Shown: positions 47,001 through 58,800, numbered from the stretch's first letter. The stretch is DNA of 64,000 bases from Parapristionchus giblindavisi (GCA_943737045.1 CALSFV010000077.1:246001-310000), one strand, 5' to 3'. Notes: generated by a model from the letters alone, not told the origin. A program made the numbers and translations.

Positions 47001-48582
47001 ATGTTAAAAAAATACCGCATCTCCATGAGTCGGCTACTACTAATAATAATAATCGACATCTCAACTACTACTAATAATAATAATCGACATCTTCATTGTA
47101 GATTCCCGGTGTTCCTCTTTTCCTTCGTCTTCCTCTTCTTCCTCATCTTCTCGCCCAATGTTGTCTCAACTCTGGTCGTATTTGCCACCTCTTTCTCCAT
47201 CTACTACAGTAAGAATTTACCGCAGTTATTGTTGTAATCAGGTTGTCAGAGTTATTTGATTATTTTAAAACGTCATTGTTTACCGCTATAATACCTTATC
47301 GGTACTCATCGAGCTAATTTGAAACACTCCTCTCTAGCAATGCTCATTCGCTTTGTCTACGAGAGAGCACTACCAGATCGGAGAGTTTCAAATTAGCTCG
47401 GAGTGCGCCTTTAAGAATCAAACAAATTCATAGGAAGTGATTATTTATAATGAAGTGACAATTGTCGAATACATACGCTTATAGGCGATGAATTCAGCAT
47501 TGTTACACTCTGGCCTAACTCTCTGATCATTTCAGTGACCTTCGGATTCGCTCTGTTCTTCGGAATGACCCTTCATCCCTTCTCCGTAGCCTTCCTCATT
47601 CTGATCTCGTGCACGACCGCTCGCCTCGTTGTTCATCTCGTATTCTACTATCATGAAACCGGCATCTACAAGGTATCATTAACTTTAGTCAGTATTGAAG
47701 AGGGTTCACTGCGTTATAGGGAGCGTTACCTCTCTCAATGGTCTCTCAACATTGTTTAACAACGAGAAAGCATTGCCCATCGAAGGGACCATTGAGAGAG
47801 TTTACGCTCCCTTTAACTTCATAGTTGACTTATTGTGATGGTTTTTGAAGAGTTTTGTAGCTAATCTAGTTTATCGGTGAGACATCTTTCGGGTAACACT
47901 ATTACTCTGAATATGTTGGAGGTGCTGTCACAATATAGTTTTATAATAATAATATACGTTATGCGGTGCAAAAGTAAAGTATAATTTCTGATATATTTTT
48001 TGATAGGTAGAGTACGCAGAAATACGAAATACGACTTGGGTAGCAAAGATGAAAATTACAACAAAAAAAATTAAAAATTAAAATGAAATTACTACAAAGA
48101 CGGTAATGAAGCGATGGATTACTTAATTTAATTTTAGGACATTGCCCAGGCTGAGACGAGTCGACGAGTGAAACGAACGCTGAAAAGAGCTGCGCTTCCT
48201 ACATTTAATGTATGTTTCAAATTTATTTCTTATTATTTGAACTATGTCTTGGGTTGCTATCAATCTTATTTTAGTATTGTGTAAACTACAAATACAATAT
48301 AAAATTATATTCGAAAAAAAATTAAATTTCTATTTCTATTCATTTTAATTTAAATATTTTATAAATTAAATTAAATTAAATTAATTTCAGTCCTCCATCG
48401 CTGGTGTCTTGATAATGCTGCCCATTCTCTTCTCACCCATCCCCCTATTCTCAACTCTGGCTCTACTCACTCTTATCCATCTCTTCTTTGGTCTACTTCA
48501 TTCATTCCTCTTCCTGCCAGTGCTCCTCGGTACCCTTCCTCGCAATTTCATCGGTAGAGCACTGTGCTATACGCACAAATAG
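38034..48582 (+). CDS. Patched-related (PTR) family membrane protein with sterol-sensing domain, complete, 24 exons
   Basis: Polytopic membrane protein of the nematode patched-related family (RND/sterol-sensing superfamily). Exons: 38034-38152, 38493-38589, 41256-41407, 41668-41725, 41797-41856, 41996-42058, 42100-42197, 42639-42760, 43056-43187, 43416-43493, 43714-43802, 44408-44551, 44709-44820, 44978-45067, 45283-45377, 45585-45668, 45836-45947, 46333-46420, 46539-46761, 46818-46912, 47102-47208, 47536-47672, 48138-48209, 48391-48582. Summed coding length 2,619 nt, 872 aa, phase kept throughout. Order: first membrane helix (ISSLLLAALATTVFLVVE), extracellular loop with conserved GKPWYM.LFAEP, sterol-sensing helices in exons 8-13, second loop, C-terminal helices in exons 21-24 ending GLLHSFLFLPVLLGTLP. 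The start ATG lies 5 nt after TTTCAG. Exon 15 uses the acceptor GATTACAG and exon 19 the weak GAGAAAG; these are the least certain junctions. Which ptr paralogue is unclear. Confidence 0.88.
38708..38828. mobile_element. MITE-1 copy 13 (PTR intron 2)
   Basis: TTAAAGCGACAACCAAAGC to GCTTGGGGTGTGCCTTTAA. Confidence 0.9.
38889..39007. mobile_element. MITE-1 copy 14 (PTR intron 2)
   Basis: TTAAAGCGCCACAACAAGC to GCTTGGGGTGTGACTTTAA; shares its right TTTAAA with MITE-2 copy 2. Confidence 0.9.
39004..39123. mobile_element. MITE-2 copy 2 (PTR intron 2)
   Basis: TTAAAGGGAGTGTCACCTGA, CAATGGTCTCTTCGACGTG, inverted partner CATTGAGTGAGGTAACGCTC, right end CCCTTTA. Confidence 0.9.
40222..40305. repeat. 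Dispersed repeat family D, copy 4 (partial)
   Basis: ATTCTGGTGTAAGCCATTTT and TTTGAGAGAGTAAATGGCTT; the GAGCGGTCGT end is lost. It lies in the large PTR intron 2. Confidence 0.55.
40568..40640 (+). repeat. tRNA-like segment in PTR intron 2
   Basis: AGCACAGTGGTTAGAGCA (A-box like) and GTGAGTTCAACTCCC (weak B-box) at tRNA spacing; no acceptor stem. Probably a SINE or MITE-3 relative. Confidence 0.35.
42388..42512. mobile_element. MITE-1 copy 15 (PTR intron 7)
   Basis: TTAATGGCACATCCGAGC on the left; the right arm is diverged (GTTCGGTGCTTC). Confidence 0.8.
46482..46538. mobile_element. MITE-1 remnant (copy 16) abutting PTR exon 19
   Basis: AAAACTCGAGCTAATTTGAA, then ATGCTCCGTTATCTCGTAGA, then GAAAGAGAAAG, where the inferred acceptor of exon 19 lies. 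The right half of the element is missing. Confidence 0.65.
46762..46817 (+). repeat. Intron made of GATCTTT repeats (PTR intron 19)
   Basis: The whole 56-bp intron is GTTGGTTTTTGATC followed by six tandem TTTGATC units and TTTCAG. Confidence 0.95.
47297..47414. mobile_element. MITE-1 copy 17 (PTR intron 21)
   Basis: CGGTACTCATCGAGCTAATT to GCTCGGAGTGCGCCTTTAA. Confidence 0.85.
47714..47816. mobile_element. MITE-2 copy 3 (PTR intron 22)
   Basis: TTATAGGGAGCGTTACCTCT, CTCAATGGTCTCTCAAC, inverted partner GGGACCATTGAGAGAG, right end CGCTCCCTTTAA. Confidence 0.9.
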
Positions 48583-48684
48583 ACTAGTTTTATGACTTAT
48601 TGATTGATTTTTGCCTTATCCCCACGTGTCGTTCGTAGTATGCTCAATTATAGATTCGTATTTTCAGTACTAGGTCGGATGAGA

Positions 48685-48880
48685 ACCGTAGATTCAGAAC
48701 CGACTGGATGAGAACTATTTGCATACTTGTTCATTCTTTAACGCTTGTCTCTGATATGCAAATAGTTCACCGTCACTATGTTATATATACTGTTACTATA
48801 CTTCTACTATATGAGGGACAAGTGCCAATGAATAGACAAAGCATGCAAATAGTTCTCAGTCAGCTGGTTCTCATTCCACC
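48685..48880. repeat. Palindromic element 3' of the PTR gene
   Basis: GAACCGACTGGATGAGAACT then ATTTGCAT pairs with ATGCAAATAGTTCTCAGTCA then GCTGGTTC. TATGCAAATAGTTC occurs a third time near 48.76 kb. Confidence 0.75.
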
Positions 48881-49210
48881 GTTATCACCCGACCTAGTGC
48901 CGTCTTCTCATATCCTTTATACCTCCTACTTCACAAAACCGGAAACTTGTATGTGATATAGATGCCTTGATCTATGATATTCCCTGCCCTATCACTCAAC
49001 ATTCCTCTCACCTTTCATGCAATCTTTCCCATGACATTACAAATGCATTTCACAACTGCAGCCTGCTTTACGAGATCTGCCTAACGGAGTTTTTTAGTTT
49101 ATTTAAATTATCGATTTTCATGACCGTTTTTCATTCTTCCTTGTCCTGCTTTCAACGTGCCATTATCTATATCGTATCACATTATCACACATCATTATTG
49201 TTTTCCATTC

Positions 49211-49322
49211 TTAAAGGCTCGTCGAGCTAATTTGAAACGCTCCGCTCTGACAACGTCCTCTCGCTTTCGTTGTCCGCGAGGGCGGGGCCAGAGAGTCAAA
49301 TTAGCTCGGGTGCGCTATTTAA
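49211..49322. mobile_element. MITE-1 copy 18
   Basis: TTAAAGGCTCGTCGAGC to GCTCGGGTGCGCTATTTAA. Confidence 0.85.
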
Positions 49323-49867
49323 AGGGGACGAAACTGTTGGCGGCGGTTTCTTTATCTTTTTTCTTGAATGAGGAAGAAGAGGCCGATGGCAAGAGTTTCG
49401 TTCTCATTTTTTCTCTATGTTGGTCAGTGCTTGCAATATCACATGCAATAAAATATAATATTTCCTTGTTCATAAGACGGTTTGAGTGATACATTCATTT
49501 CAAGAGATCTGCAAGTGTTATTTAAAATCGATAAAGCTTTCCAAATGACCGTAATCGGGGAAAACACTGGCACTAGAACTATGGTAACTGAATCACGGCG
49601 GTATCTAATAACAAGACAAGATAAATCAATCGATAATTAACGACTAATAGGTAACGGAATAATGTAATATGCGGTGTCTTAGAAATAATCAATAAACATG
49701 GATAATAACGGGCTATTGCTACTGAAAAGATGGATACTCAATCAATCGAAAATTAACGAATGGGCGGATTTTTTTTGAAATAATCAAAATTCAATAGAGC
49801 GATGCCACTAACAGGAGTTTAAACTATCGATAATTCAAGAAAACGATAACGTGTTATGATCAATAAA

Positions 49868-52800
49868 TTATATAGTCTCAATGAAAGTTCGGAGTCGCTC
49901 GTGCAGACTCTGTACGATGCGGGCATTAGCGATACGAACGGAACGAGGAGCGTCCTGGAAAGGATACTTTCCATTTTAAAATATAGGACAGTGCATTTGA
50001 AAATTTTTGCAATATCTACTTGGAAGCCATAAAACATAGATTTTCTTTACTGCCACAGTCACTATGGAAAAAGTGAGGCTGATATAGAGGGCATTGGATA
50101 CAATGTGTCAAAAAAATATAAATGCCATATTTTTGCGCCGTTTGACTTTGTTTGTCTGTTAGGCCAATTACAGCTCCTACTGACAAAGTTCTAAGAGAAC
50201 ATATTGTTTTTCCCAGTTCTTGCCGTGCAAGAACTCGCCATTTCTTTCATTTTGCCCAGTTCTTGCCGTGCATGAACTGGGCAAAATGAAGGGGCGAGTC
50301 TCCAGTCAGCCAGAGACACGCCCCTTCATTTTGTCCAGTTCTTGCATGACAAGAACTGGGCAGAATGGGAGGGGCCCCTACCACCTACCATCCAGGATGG
50401 GGCCTGGAAGGCGAAGAGCGCCCCAGCCCGCTCCTGCAGGGCGACATCTCCAATAAGGAGAGGTCCGGGGCAGAGAAGGGCCTTCATCGCGAATGCCCTT
50501 CTCCAAATCAAAATTCTCTCCGAGGAGAGTGGCGCAACCGATACATCAGAAGCGAAGAATGAGAATGTGGAGAGCCTTTTATAGGGAGACTATGAATCGA
50601 ATTTGACTAATGAGAGTGAGAGAGTGTGAGAGAGCTAGAGGGTACGCACTATCTAGCTCTCCTATTAGTCAAATTCGTTATGTAGTTTGTTGTGATCCCT
50701 ATAAAAGGCTCTCCAAATTCTCATTCTTCGCTTCTGATGTATCGGTTGCGCCACTCTCCTCGGAGAGAATTTTGATTTGGGGAAGGGCATTCGCGATGAA
50801 GGCCCTTCTCTGCCCCGGACTTCCTTATTGGAGATGTCGCCCTGCAGGAGCGGGCTGGGGCGCTCTTCGCCTTCCAGGCCCCATCCTGGATGGTTGGTGG
50901 TAGGGGGCGCCTCCCATTCTGCCCAGTTCTTGTCATGACAAGGACTGGGCAGAATGAAATCTGCCCAGTTCTTGCATGACAAGATCTGGGCAGAATGAAA
51001 TCTGCCCAGTTCTTGCATGACAAGAACTGGGCAGAATGAAATCTGGCGAGTTCTTGTATGGCAAGAACTGGGCAGAATGAAGGAAATGGCGAGTTCTCAC
51101 ACAGCAAAACTGGGCAAAACTCTATTGTCATTTTCAATTCGAACTGGCAAAATATTCTGAGATGGGTTTATTCATTCTGAATATACTTTATCTAGGTGTT
51201 TCCTATCAGAAAGAAGACAGCTCTTTCTGTAACATGCAATATCTGGTTTTGTGTTTTTTGAAATAACAAAACATGGCCAAAATGCGCTGCTGAGTGGATT
51301 TTGCAAAAAATTTCAAATACACTGTCCTATATGAAAGCCTAAAAAAGTTTAAAATTTACCCCAAAAACTGTGAAACTTGAAAATATTTAAGTAAAATATA
51401 TCTAAAAAAAAGAAAAAAAACCGGAATGTGTCCCACCTCATCAAATCCGGGAGTGACTTTCCTACAGAACGAGGGGAATTCATCGTCTCCTTCTTCTTCA
51501 ATGTACGCAGCGTCTTCCATAAGGTAAGCGTTGTAGTACGATTCGACTGATTCACGAGACGAGGTGATGTACCGAGTAGGGCAGAGATGGCTGATCACTG
51601 CTTGCTGTAAAATACAATGATGATATTGATAGATTTTTTGTTAAGTTTTGATGTTGTAATTTGGATCCATCCAATCAGTTCATTGAATAACAATATGTAT
51701 CTTACTTTCGACAAATCAGACCAATGTCAATTCCCCCAGTCGTAATATAATATCTTGACCGGCCAACGAGAATGCACGGGGTGCTGTCGTACCTGACACA
51801 TCTTATGGCAGTAGGTGAACACGCAATCTCTGTGTTGTTCTTGTTCGAGAAGGGTGAGATGTTCGTCGGAAGGAGGATAGAAAGCAGATCGACACAGTCG
51901 AGAACAGCCCAATTGGACGTGCGGATTCGTCTCTCTTAATTTATTTATTTATACTAATAATAATTTATTCGTTTACAAGAAATACAGTTCAGACTGAATG
52001 AAAAAATGTCTATCCATCAGTAAAAAACATAAACAATGAAGGGGAAAAAGCAATGAGAGAGTGATGGAGTTTGGAGTTTTGCAAATATAATATTAATATC
52101 TAATGAGTTCAGTACATCTGCATTTTGATTTTTCTGAAATTCAATTTTATGTTATTTATTTTGTTATTGTTATTGTTATTTATGTAATTTTATGAAATTA
52201 TTTGATTTATTTGAATTTTAAAATGTCTAGCAGATATTGAAATAGAATATTTTCTAAAAGCAAAATAAAAATTTAAATATTTATTCACTATGACTGTCCT
52301 TGGGATTTCTACGTTTGAACAAGGGAACTACAAAGATCAGTCTCTCTTCTTTTGCACGTAATGTATTGGGTATCTATGCTGAATGCGGCGTAATTGATAG
52401 GTGAAGCTACCCTTGACGAGCTAAGATGAATGCGTCGATAAATACGCCTTACGCCACTTAAACTAACGTTACATTTTGCTTACGTACATGTCCACGTAAA
52501 TTTTAGTGTGTGTTGTGTCCGAAGTGGAAAACTGAAAAAGGATTTTTTCGGTAGGTATCCATCATTTATCGATGTCGATAATAACGTATTACAGTAACTC
52601 ACAGGGTATCCAGTTGGCACCCTGCATACTCCAAAATTTACGCGGACATATGCGCTAACAAAATGTAACTCGACACACACGCCTAACGGAATAGAAACTA
52701 ACCTCAGGCATGGAATATTGTCTCGTATCAACTTTTTCTCGCACAATTCGTGCTCTGATGACTTGAGCTCACAGATGGACCCGCACTCTCTGAAACAATT

Positions 52801-53625
52801 CATGATAATGGTGCGTCCAGTTTTTCTATAATTTTGTGTAGGGTATCTTAGTCTCGATAATTAAAGAAAAGTTCGCTCATATTCGAGATAACTTAGTTAT
52901 CTTACTCCAACCCCCCCCCCATCTCAAGCGAGTATTGTCTTTTTTGAAACTTTGAAGTAAGCTAACCTCTGTGACAAATTAGACAATGTATCTCTAAGGC
53001 GGTGTTACATTTTCAAAACGTCCGCCGTAACATCTCCGTCGTTACGGCGTGCACTCGTTTTGAAAAATGTAACACCGTCTAAGAGAATTTTCCATGAGTG
53101 CATGAGTTTTCAGAATTAAACAGGTTCCACCCTGTCTCATTTCCCCATCATCAAAACCGTCTTATCAATTACCAATCAAGAGCTCATCAGCTGATTATAC
53201 ATTGCTCGGTGATTATTTCACAATTAATAGCACGCCTTATTTCCTCATGTTATGTATTGGACAATTCCCGATCACGTCTTTACATGTTTCATGAAGAATT
53301 TCAAAATTAGAGGAAAAACTTCGCAAATACTTCGAAAGGTCAGATGGTGCAAACACTAACTGTTGGTTTTATGAGCGAGAGATCAAATGATCAACACACA
53401 CATAATTTTAGACAAGATGACTCGAGATCAAAGATCAAAGATCAAACAGTGATAATTTCAGAGATCAAAGATCAAAGACCAAAGATTAAAGATCAACCTC
53501 TTATTGCAGTCGCCTCTCTGCTCGAGGAGTACACAGAAGGTGGTGAGATTGGAGACGGACGACACGACGAGAGAGTCGAGAGGAACGTGGAAGAATTGAC
53601 GATCGTAGTCGATGTTGAAGTTTAT
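49868..53625 (-). CDS. Unrecognised cysteine-rich, probably secreted protein (5' end unresolved)
   Basis: Five exons that keep phase: 53625-53498, 52789-52703, 51934-51793, 51604-51437, 49954-49868; about 203 residues plus stop. Family not recognised. The protein has about a dozen Cys in tight pairs and a spacing reminiscent of extracellular nematode Cys domains (GDCNKRECGSICE, LGCSRLC, RDCVFTYCHKMC), then a Tyr/acidic region (YLMEDAAYIEEEGDDEF), one late Cys and a helical tail (ANARIVQSLHERLRTF). No signal peptide is visible because the N-terminus is missing; 53,893-53,941 (minus) holds an open exon-like piece (YEPIPLMNYHVLP) but its phase does not join. A CPG4-type or other ShK-like Cys module is possible but not shown. 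The last intron contains a 0.9-kb inverted repeat, another intron a Harbinger-like palindrome, and one acceptor is a weak TTAAG. Confidence 0.72.
50214..51117. repeat. Long inverted repeat in the last intron of the cysteine-rich gene
   Basis: Arms of about 400-450 bp around a centre near 50.61-50.66 kb. Outer parts are arrays of a 38-41 bp unit that is itself a hairpin (CCCAGTTCTTGCATGACAAG, then AACTGGGCAGAATGAAATCTG-type); the right side has more units than the left. Inner arms are GC-rich single-copy sequence (CGGGCTGGGGCGCTCTTCGC). Protein-like frames on either strand are mirror images and not taken as genes. Confidence 0.92.
52469..52667. mobile_element. Harbinger-like palindrome (diverged)
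   Basis: GTTACATTTTGCTTACGTAC then ATGTCCACGTAAATTTT pairs with AAAATTTACGCGGACATATG then CGCTAACAAAATGTAAC. The GTTACATTT...CGTAA wording is shared with 14954-15062. Confidence 0.6.
52993..53086. mobile_element. Harbinger-like palindromic MITE
   Basis: TAA-GGCGGTGTTACATTTTC at left; GAAAAATGTAACACCGTC-TAA at right. 3-bp TAA duplication; related to 9996-10107. In an intron of the cysteine-rich gene. Confidence 0.85.
53400..53500. repeat. GATCAAA repeat cluster at an intron 5' end
   Basis: GAGATCAAAGATCAAAGATC and, after a short gap, GAGATCAAAGATCAAAGACC plus two more units. On the minus strand this is the start of the intron after the exon ending 53498. Confidence 0.9.
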
Positions 53626-53638
53626 CTGACAAATTCTT

Positions 53639-53746
53639 TTTAAAAGTGACACCTCGAGCTAATTTGGGATTCTCCGCTCTGACTACACTTTCTCGCTTTT
53701 AGATTTGCCAGAGCGGAGCCAAAAATGAGCTCAGGACATTTTTTAC
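53639..53746. mobile_element. MITE-1 copy 19
   Basis: TTAAAAGTGACACCTCGAGC; right arm partly lost (GAGCTCAGGACATTTTTT). Confidence 0.8.
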
Positions 53747-54144
53747 GGAAAATGAAACACATAGAATGGCCAGCATGTTCGATATTCTGAAGTATCACAA
53801 AGTTACATTTGATCATGACTAGATGAAACGAAAAGATGTATGATACATAAACGAAAAGGAAAATGACATACCCTAAAGTCCGACTTAAATTGAGCCTCGC
53901 ACCTGGTAGCACATGGTAGTTCATGAGTGGGATGGGTTCGTACAAAATAAACTGAAAATAAACCTTTTACAGTAGCATAAAGACAATTAAACTTTGTGAG
54001 ACATTTAATGAAAAATAAAGATACTGACTCATTGCAAAAACAGTCGTGGCGTTCAGCAACCGCATTCTTCAGAGGAATGAGTGATGACTGGGATGATATG
54101 ACTGGATAGGAGGTCTAATGACTATTAATAAGCAGTCGAACGAG

Positions 54145-54225
54145 TGGGAGAGGCAGAGGTAGAGGCAGAGGGAGAGGAAGAGGTAGAGAAGGCAGGGGGA
54201 GAGGGAGAGGCAGAGGCAGAGATAG
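54145..54225. repeat. GAGAGGCA purine-rich tract
   Basis: GGGAGAGGCAGAGGTAGAGG repeated for about 80 bp. Confidence 0.9.
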
Positions 54226-54510
54226 CGAGTAGTGTGTCCTAATCGAGAATGATTCACTGGCGCTGTGTCTTCTCCATCTGTTCAGTAGGTCTTTTTAGAG
54301 CGCGACTCCGCCCACTTTTTTGCCGGTCAAGAGTGTCACTTTCTGCGTTCTTTTATGGCGCTCTCTAAACGATTCTACGTCAGCGAAGCCCATTCGTGGC
54401 CCTATTAACTATCGTGCAGTCTTTATATGGCTCTATCTTATCCTGACTTTGTCTCTCAATTGCACTGGGGAGTAATGAGCGATCGCAAGAGTCCGACTCC
54501 AGAACGTCCT

Positions 54511-54612
54511 TTAATGCAGGTTCTCCGCTCTGGCAATACAATCTCGCATTCTTTGTCTACGAGAGAGCGATGCCAGAGCGGCGAGTAAAATTAGCTCGGG
54601 GAGTGACTTTAA
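54511..54612. mobile_element. MITE-1 copy 20
   Basis: TTAATGCAGGTTCTCCGCTC to GCTCGGGGAGTGACTTTAA. Confidence 0.8.
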
Positions 54613-54727
54613 CTATTCTGTTTCAGAGATGTATGCATACTTGCTTCAATAAGCAGAACAAATAAGTAGTGAGAAATATGGTTCATATCATTTATTTCAA
54701 CAGCTAGTGTGTCCCACTTGTCTGGCT

Positions 54728-54846
54728 TTAAAGGGAGCGTAACCTCTCTCAATAGCCTCTTCGACGTGCTATGCTATCTCGTTGTTAGAGAACAGAGAAA
54801 TAGTGTGCGCAATGAAGAGGTCATTAAGAGAGGTAACGCTCCCTTG
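54728..54846. mobile_element. MITE-2 copy 4
   Basis: TTAAAGGGAGCGTAACCTCT to AGAGAGGTAACGCTCCCTTG; the cleanest MITE-2 copy. Confidence 0.9.
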
Positions 54847-55267
54847 AAAAGCAAAAATGGCTTGAACTGTGCATACGATTACGAAGGAATCGCGAATAAG
54901 CTTGAAATCTTACAAAAAATCTTACGTAATGTTAACATACACGTACAACAAGAGTAGTCATTAGGTACTTGTAAGAATATCGAATTTCTTAAAACTCTGA
55001 AGTAATGAGCTCTTTTGAATCAATATATTGGACTAAATATGGTTCGGTGTAAGCACTCATAGGCCCGTATTCATTTAGAATGAGCAAATATTGCGGGGTA
55101 ATATGAGTGGACTTCCCTCTGCAGAAAAGCCTCAAATGAGTTCGCGTCACTCCTCCAAGGAGAAAGAAAGGGTTTGGGTTTAGCGTAGAGAGTGTTTGCC
55201 CACGTTTGCTAGGGGCATAAACTGACAAAATGTAGGCGGAAGCACTTCATCCTTATTAGAAAATGAT

Positions 55268-55397
55268 CTAAAGGTACACCCTTTAAATAATTTGCTAATT
55301 TTACTCTCCGCTCTGGCAACGCTCACTCGTTTACAAAGAAGGCTAGAGAGCATTGCCAGAGCGGATATACTGAAATTAACTCGTGGTGTGCCTTTAA
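55268..55397. mobile_element. MITE-1 copy 21
   Basis: CTAAAGGTACACCCTTTAAA on the left (possible nested TTTAAA) to CTCGTGGTGTGCCTTTAA. Confidence 0.85.
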
Positions 55398-55801
55398 AGT
55401 TTTTGTTGTCCAAGTACCAATGAGTAGCCAAAACCGAAACCGAAATCCGAAATCACTCTCGTTCTTTCAATCTTGTTCCCAAGGAATGAAGAAATATAGA
55501 ATAAATAAATAAATAAATAAAATGAGTTAACTTAATAGATTTATCACCGGGAAAAGGTTCACAGCGATCGAATTTCGTTTGACAGATGATTGACAAATGT
55601 TGAACAATGAGATCACATCAAATTACTATTATATCAGGTTGAGTAAGATTATGGGCGTGGAGGATTAAATTCGGAGTGATGCACTGATAAAATGTTAGCG
55701 CGTTCATACAATTGATTACTCACAACCAGCCAGACGACAAATTTGTTTCAGAGACTCGAAAATTGGAATCGATTGAATTTTAGAAGTTTGTAAAATTAAA
55801 T

Positions 55802-58800
55802 TTATAATTCCAATCGATCAGCCGATGGTTTGCTCCTTGTTCCCTGTCCGATTCCACGGAAGTGCTGACTGTTCTTGAACTCTGCGTACAACGAGAACAG
55901 TGCATGCAGAGACTCTATGCGTGATCTGAAATGTGCGATCAATCAATAATCATTCCGTAATTTCGAGATGCGTAAATCATATTTCATGGAACATAATTAT
56001 CTATGATCTACTTACAAGGGGATACTCCCAACTTGTCCTGGCCATATGAGTCGGCAAATGCATGACTAGAATCAGTTTTCGATGCTCATTACAAATCCGT
56101 ATCCAGAAAATGTCTAATCGACCTCTGTTTCGAGAAAATCGGTATTAAAATTTGGCCTGTTAATTCGAAAATTCGTGTATTTTCCCTCATAAACTATCTG
56201 GATCGCATCGGAAAGATCCGGTGATGAAAGGTAGACTACTGCGAGAGTTTATAGATGTTCACCAGCCCACCCGGACGGATTGAGCAGGAAACCACACGAA
56301 TTTCCGAATCGAAATATCGATTTCCTCGAAACTCAGGTCGATTAGGCACTTTCTGAAAACGGATTCGTAATCAGCATCGAAAACTGATCCTAGCAATGCT
56401 ATTGCCATGTCATATGGCCAGGACAAGTTGCGACCATCCCCTTGTTAAAGGCAGATCCCGAGATCATCTGAATCTCTCCACTTTTTTCAATCTTCTCTCA
56501 CTTTCTTTGCCTACGAGAGAGTGTTGCCAGAGCGGAGAGTCGATATTTTTTATTTATAAATATTTATCGCATCTTTCAATTAGATGACAGAGTTAAAAAT
56601 AATTGATAGTACAAGTGATAAAATAAGAAGAAGCGAAAAGAACTGTAACAGCTAGGTCACAGTATTAAATTACGAACATAAGAACTAAAGTACACAGGGT
56701 TTTGCAAAGTCACGAGAACGACAGACGAGATCATTACTAGTCTGTCCCGGGAGATTTTTTTTGCTCCTGAGAGCACAACGAGGACAATGTGACTATATTT
56801 TTACCAACTAATAATGAGAATTTGTGTAACAAATATTCTCAAAATGGGTAAATGTGTGCTCTGGTCGTGCTTTCTAGCCACGGGCAAATATAGACCATTA
56901 TCATACAAATTATAATCATCAACTAGAACCTATTCTCGATCAAGACTAACAGGCGTCATGTTGGGGTCGAAGTCCGAGTTTGATAGAAATGAAACACGAC
57001 AAAGAGTCTTTGTCTAATTGTAAAATCGCAAAGACAAAACACTACTATCTAGGTTCTGGGCTATAGCGACACACCTACCATGTAAGAATTTTAGGCGTCA
57101 TAAACGTTGTGTAATACTGATTTATTCTTTAAAGATGGAGGCCCTCGAATGTTGATGCAAATGCATAACATTCTATTATGCAAAGGACAAGTTATATGCA
57201 AGAAATTAGCACAACCATTCATCAATCCCGTAGCGCAGTGGTAAAAGTGCTCACTAGTAAGCGTAACGTCACGGGTTCGAAACCTATTGCTGAACTTTCC
57301 TATTTTCAAAATTTCGCGCCTTTGCCTGTACATCAAGCATGGATTCATTCATGATTCTAGCGATCAATAAGCTAAATTAGCATAAACTAATTTATGTAAG
57401 GTATGCAGAATTACTTTTGCTATCTTTCTGTCTTCACAGTTTGTTCACGAAAATATTGCCCGGACACCTTTAAAGGTGGACTCCCGCGAATATTTTCGTG
57501 AACAAACTGTGAATACAGAATCATAGCAAAAGTTATTCTACATACCGTACACTATTTATTTTATGATGATTCAGCTTATTGATCGCTAGAAACATGAATG
57601 AACCATCAGGCCCCGTGCAGGGAAAGGCGCGCTTTTTGAAAATAGGAAAGTTCGGCAATAGGATTCGAACCCACGACCATGCGCTTTCTAGTCAGAAGTT
57701 TTACCACTAGGCTAAGGGAACGATAAGTAGACTCCCTATCTTCTTGCATATCACTACACCCTAGCATAAGCGAGATGTAGGAAATTTGCATGATCATTCG
57801 CGGGTCTCCACCTTTAAGGACATAATCGAGCAAATTTGAAACTCACAGATCTGGCAATGATTTCCTTCTTTTTTGACTACAGGAGAGTGTAGCCAGAGCG
57901 GTTTGTAAAATTAGCTCGGTTGTGACTTTAAAACATTATATTTGGCAAAAATATATACATATGAGAGGAATCGCGAGAAAATCGACCGTTTCGGAGGGTC
58001 CGCGGACATAGAAATTTCGACCCCCTGAAAAATTCAGATTAAGTACTTTGAACGATGCTCTATCGAACTGCGTTGGCCGAATTTGCATATCTGCTCTCAT
58101 TTTCGAGTTACGGTAGGTCAAAGTTGGCAGGTACGGTATTTTTGGCTCGAGTGTGCGTCAGAAAAATGATCATAACTCCGTTCAAAATAATGATAGACAC
58201 TTTTTCAAAAAAAGGATCGAAAGAGGAGAATTTGGGCAACATTTCCCAGTTGATGACGTCTTTTGTCGACCATGCGCCGGTGCGGGGCGGTCGGTTTTAT
58301 GAAAAAGTGACGTAACTTTCCTAATCGGAAAAAGTGCACTTTTCTTCTATGCGCGTTTTGTTGCACCCATATGTGTCTAAAAATGACCCAAGTTTCAGAG
58401 GATTTCCGAATTGGAAAAAAAAGGCGTTGATTTTAGTGACGCGACCTCGGACCTGACATTGGAAAGAACGGCTTATTCCTTTATCAAGAGACAGCAAAGG
58501 TGCTTAAATGACTCAAAAACATTCAAAAAAAACATTAAGAGCTCAAAATACCCATATATGACAGTTATTTGAAACACAAAATCACCGAATTCCGAAAAAT
58601 TTAAAAAAACCCATATTTTGCTTTTCCACGTGGAAAAAACGTCTCAGTAATGTTAATTAATCTTTATAATATTTCTTATAATGTTTTTGAACATTTTTGT
58701 TTTTGGAAGTGAAGGCCTATCTGCTCTTAGAGCCGAGATATCCGCCATCGAGATTACACGCGCGCGCCCCAACTCCGCACGATGTGTTGCCATAAAATGA

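Noticed and set aside
50220..51137. ORFs of 97-138 codons on both strands
   Set aside because: Mirror images generated by the inverted repeat and its 40-bp units.
53893..53941. First exon of the cysteine-rich gene (YEPIPLMNYHVLP)
   Set aside because: Has plausible splice sites but no frame joins the exon at 53625 in phase without a stop; a further exon would be needed.
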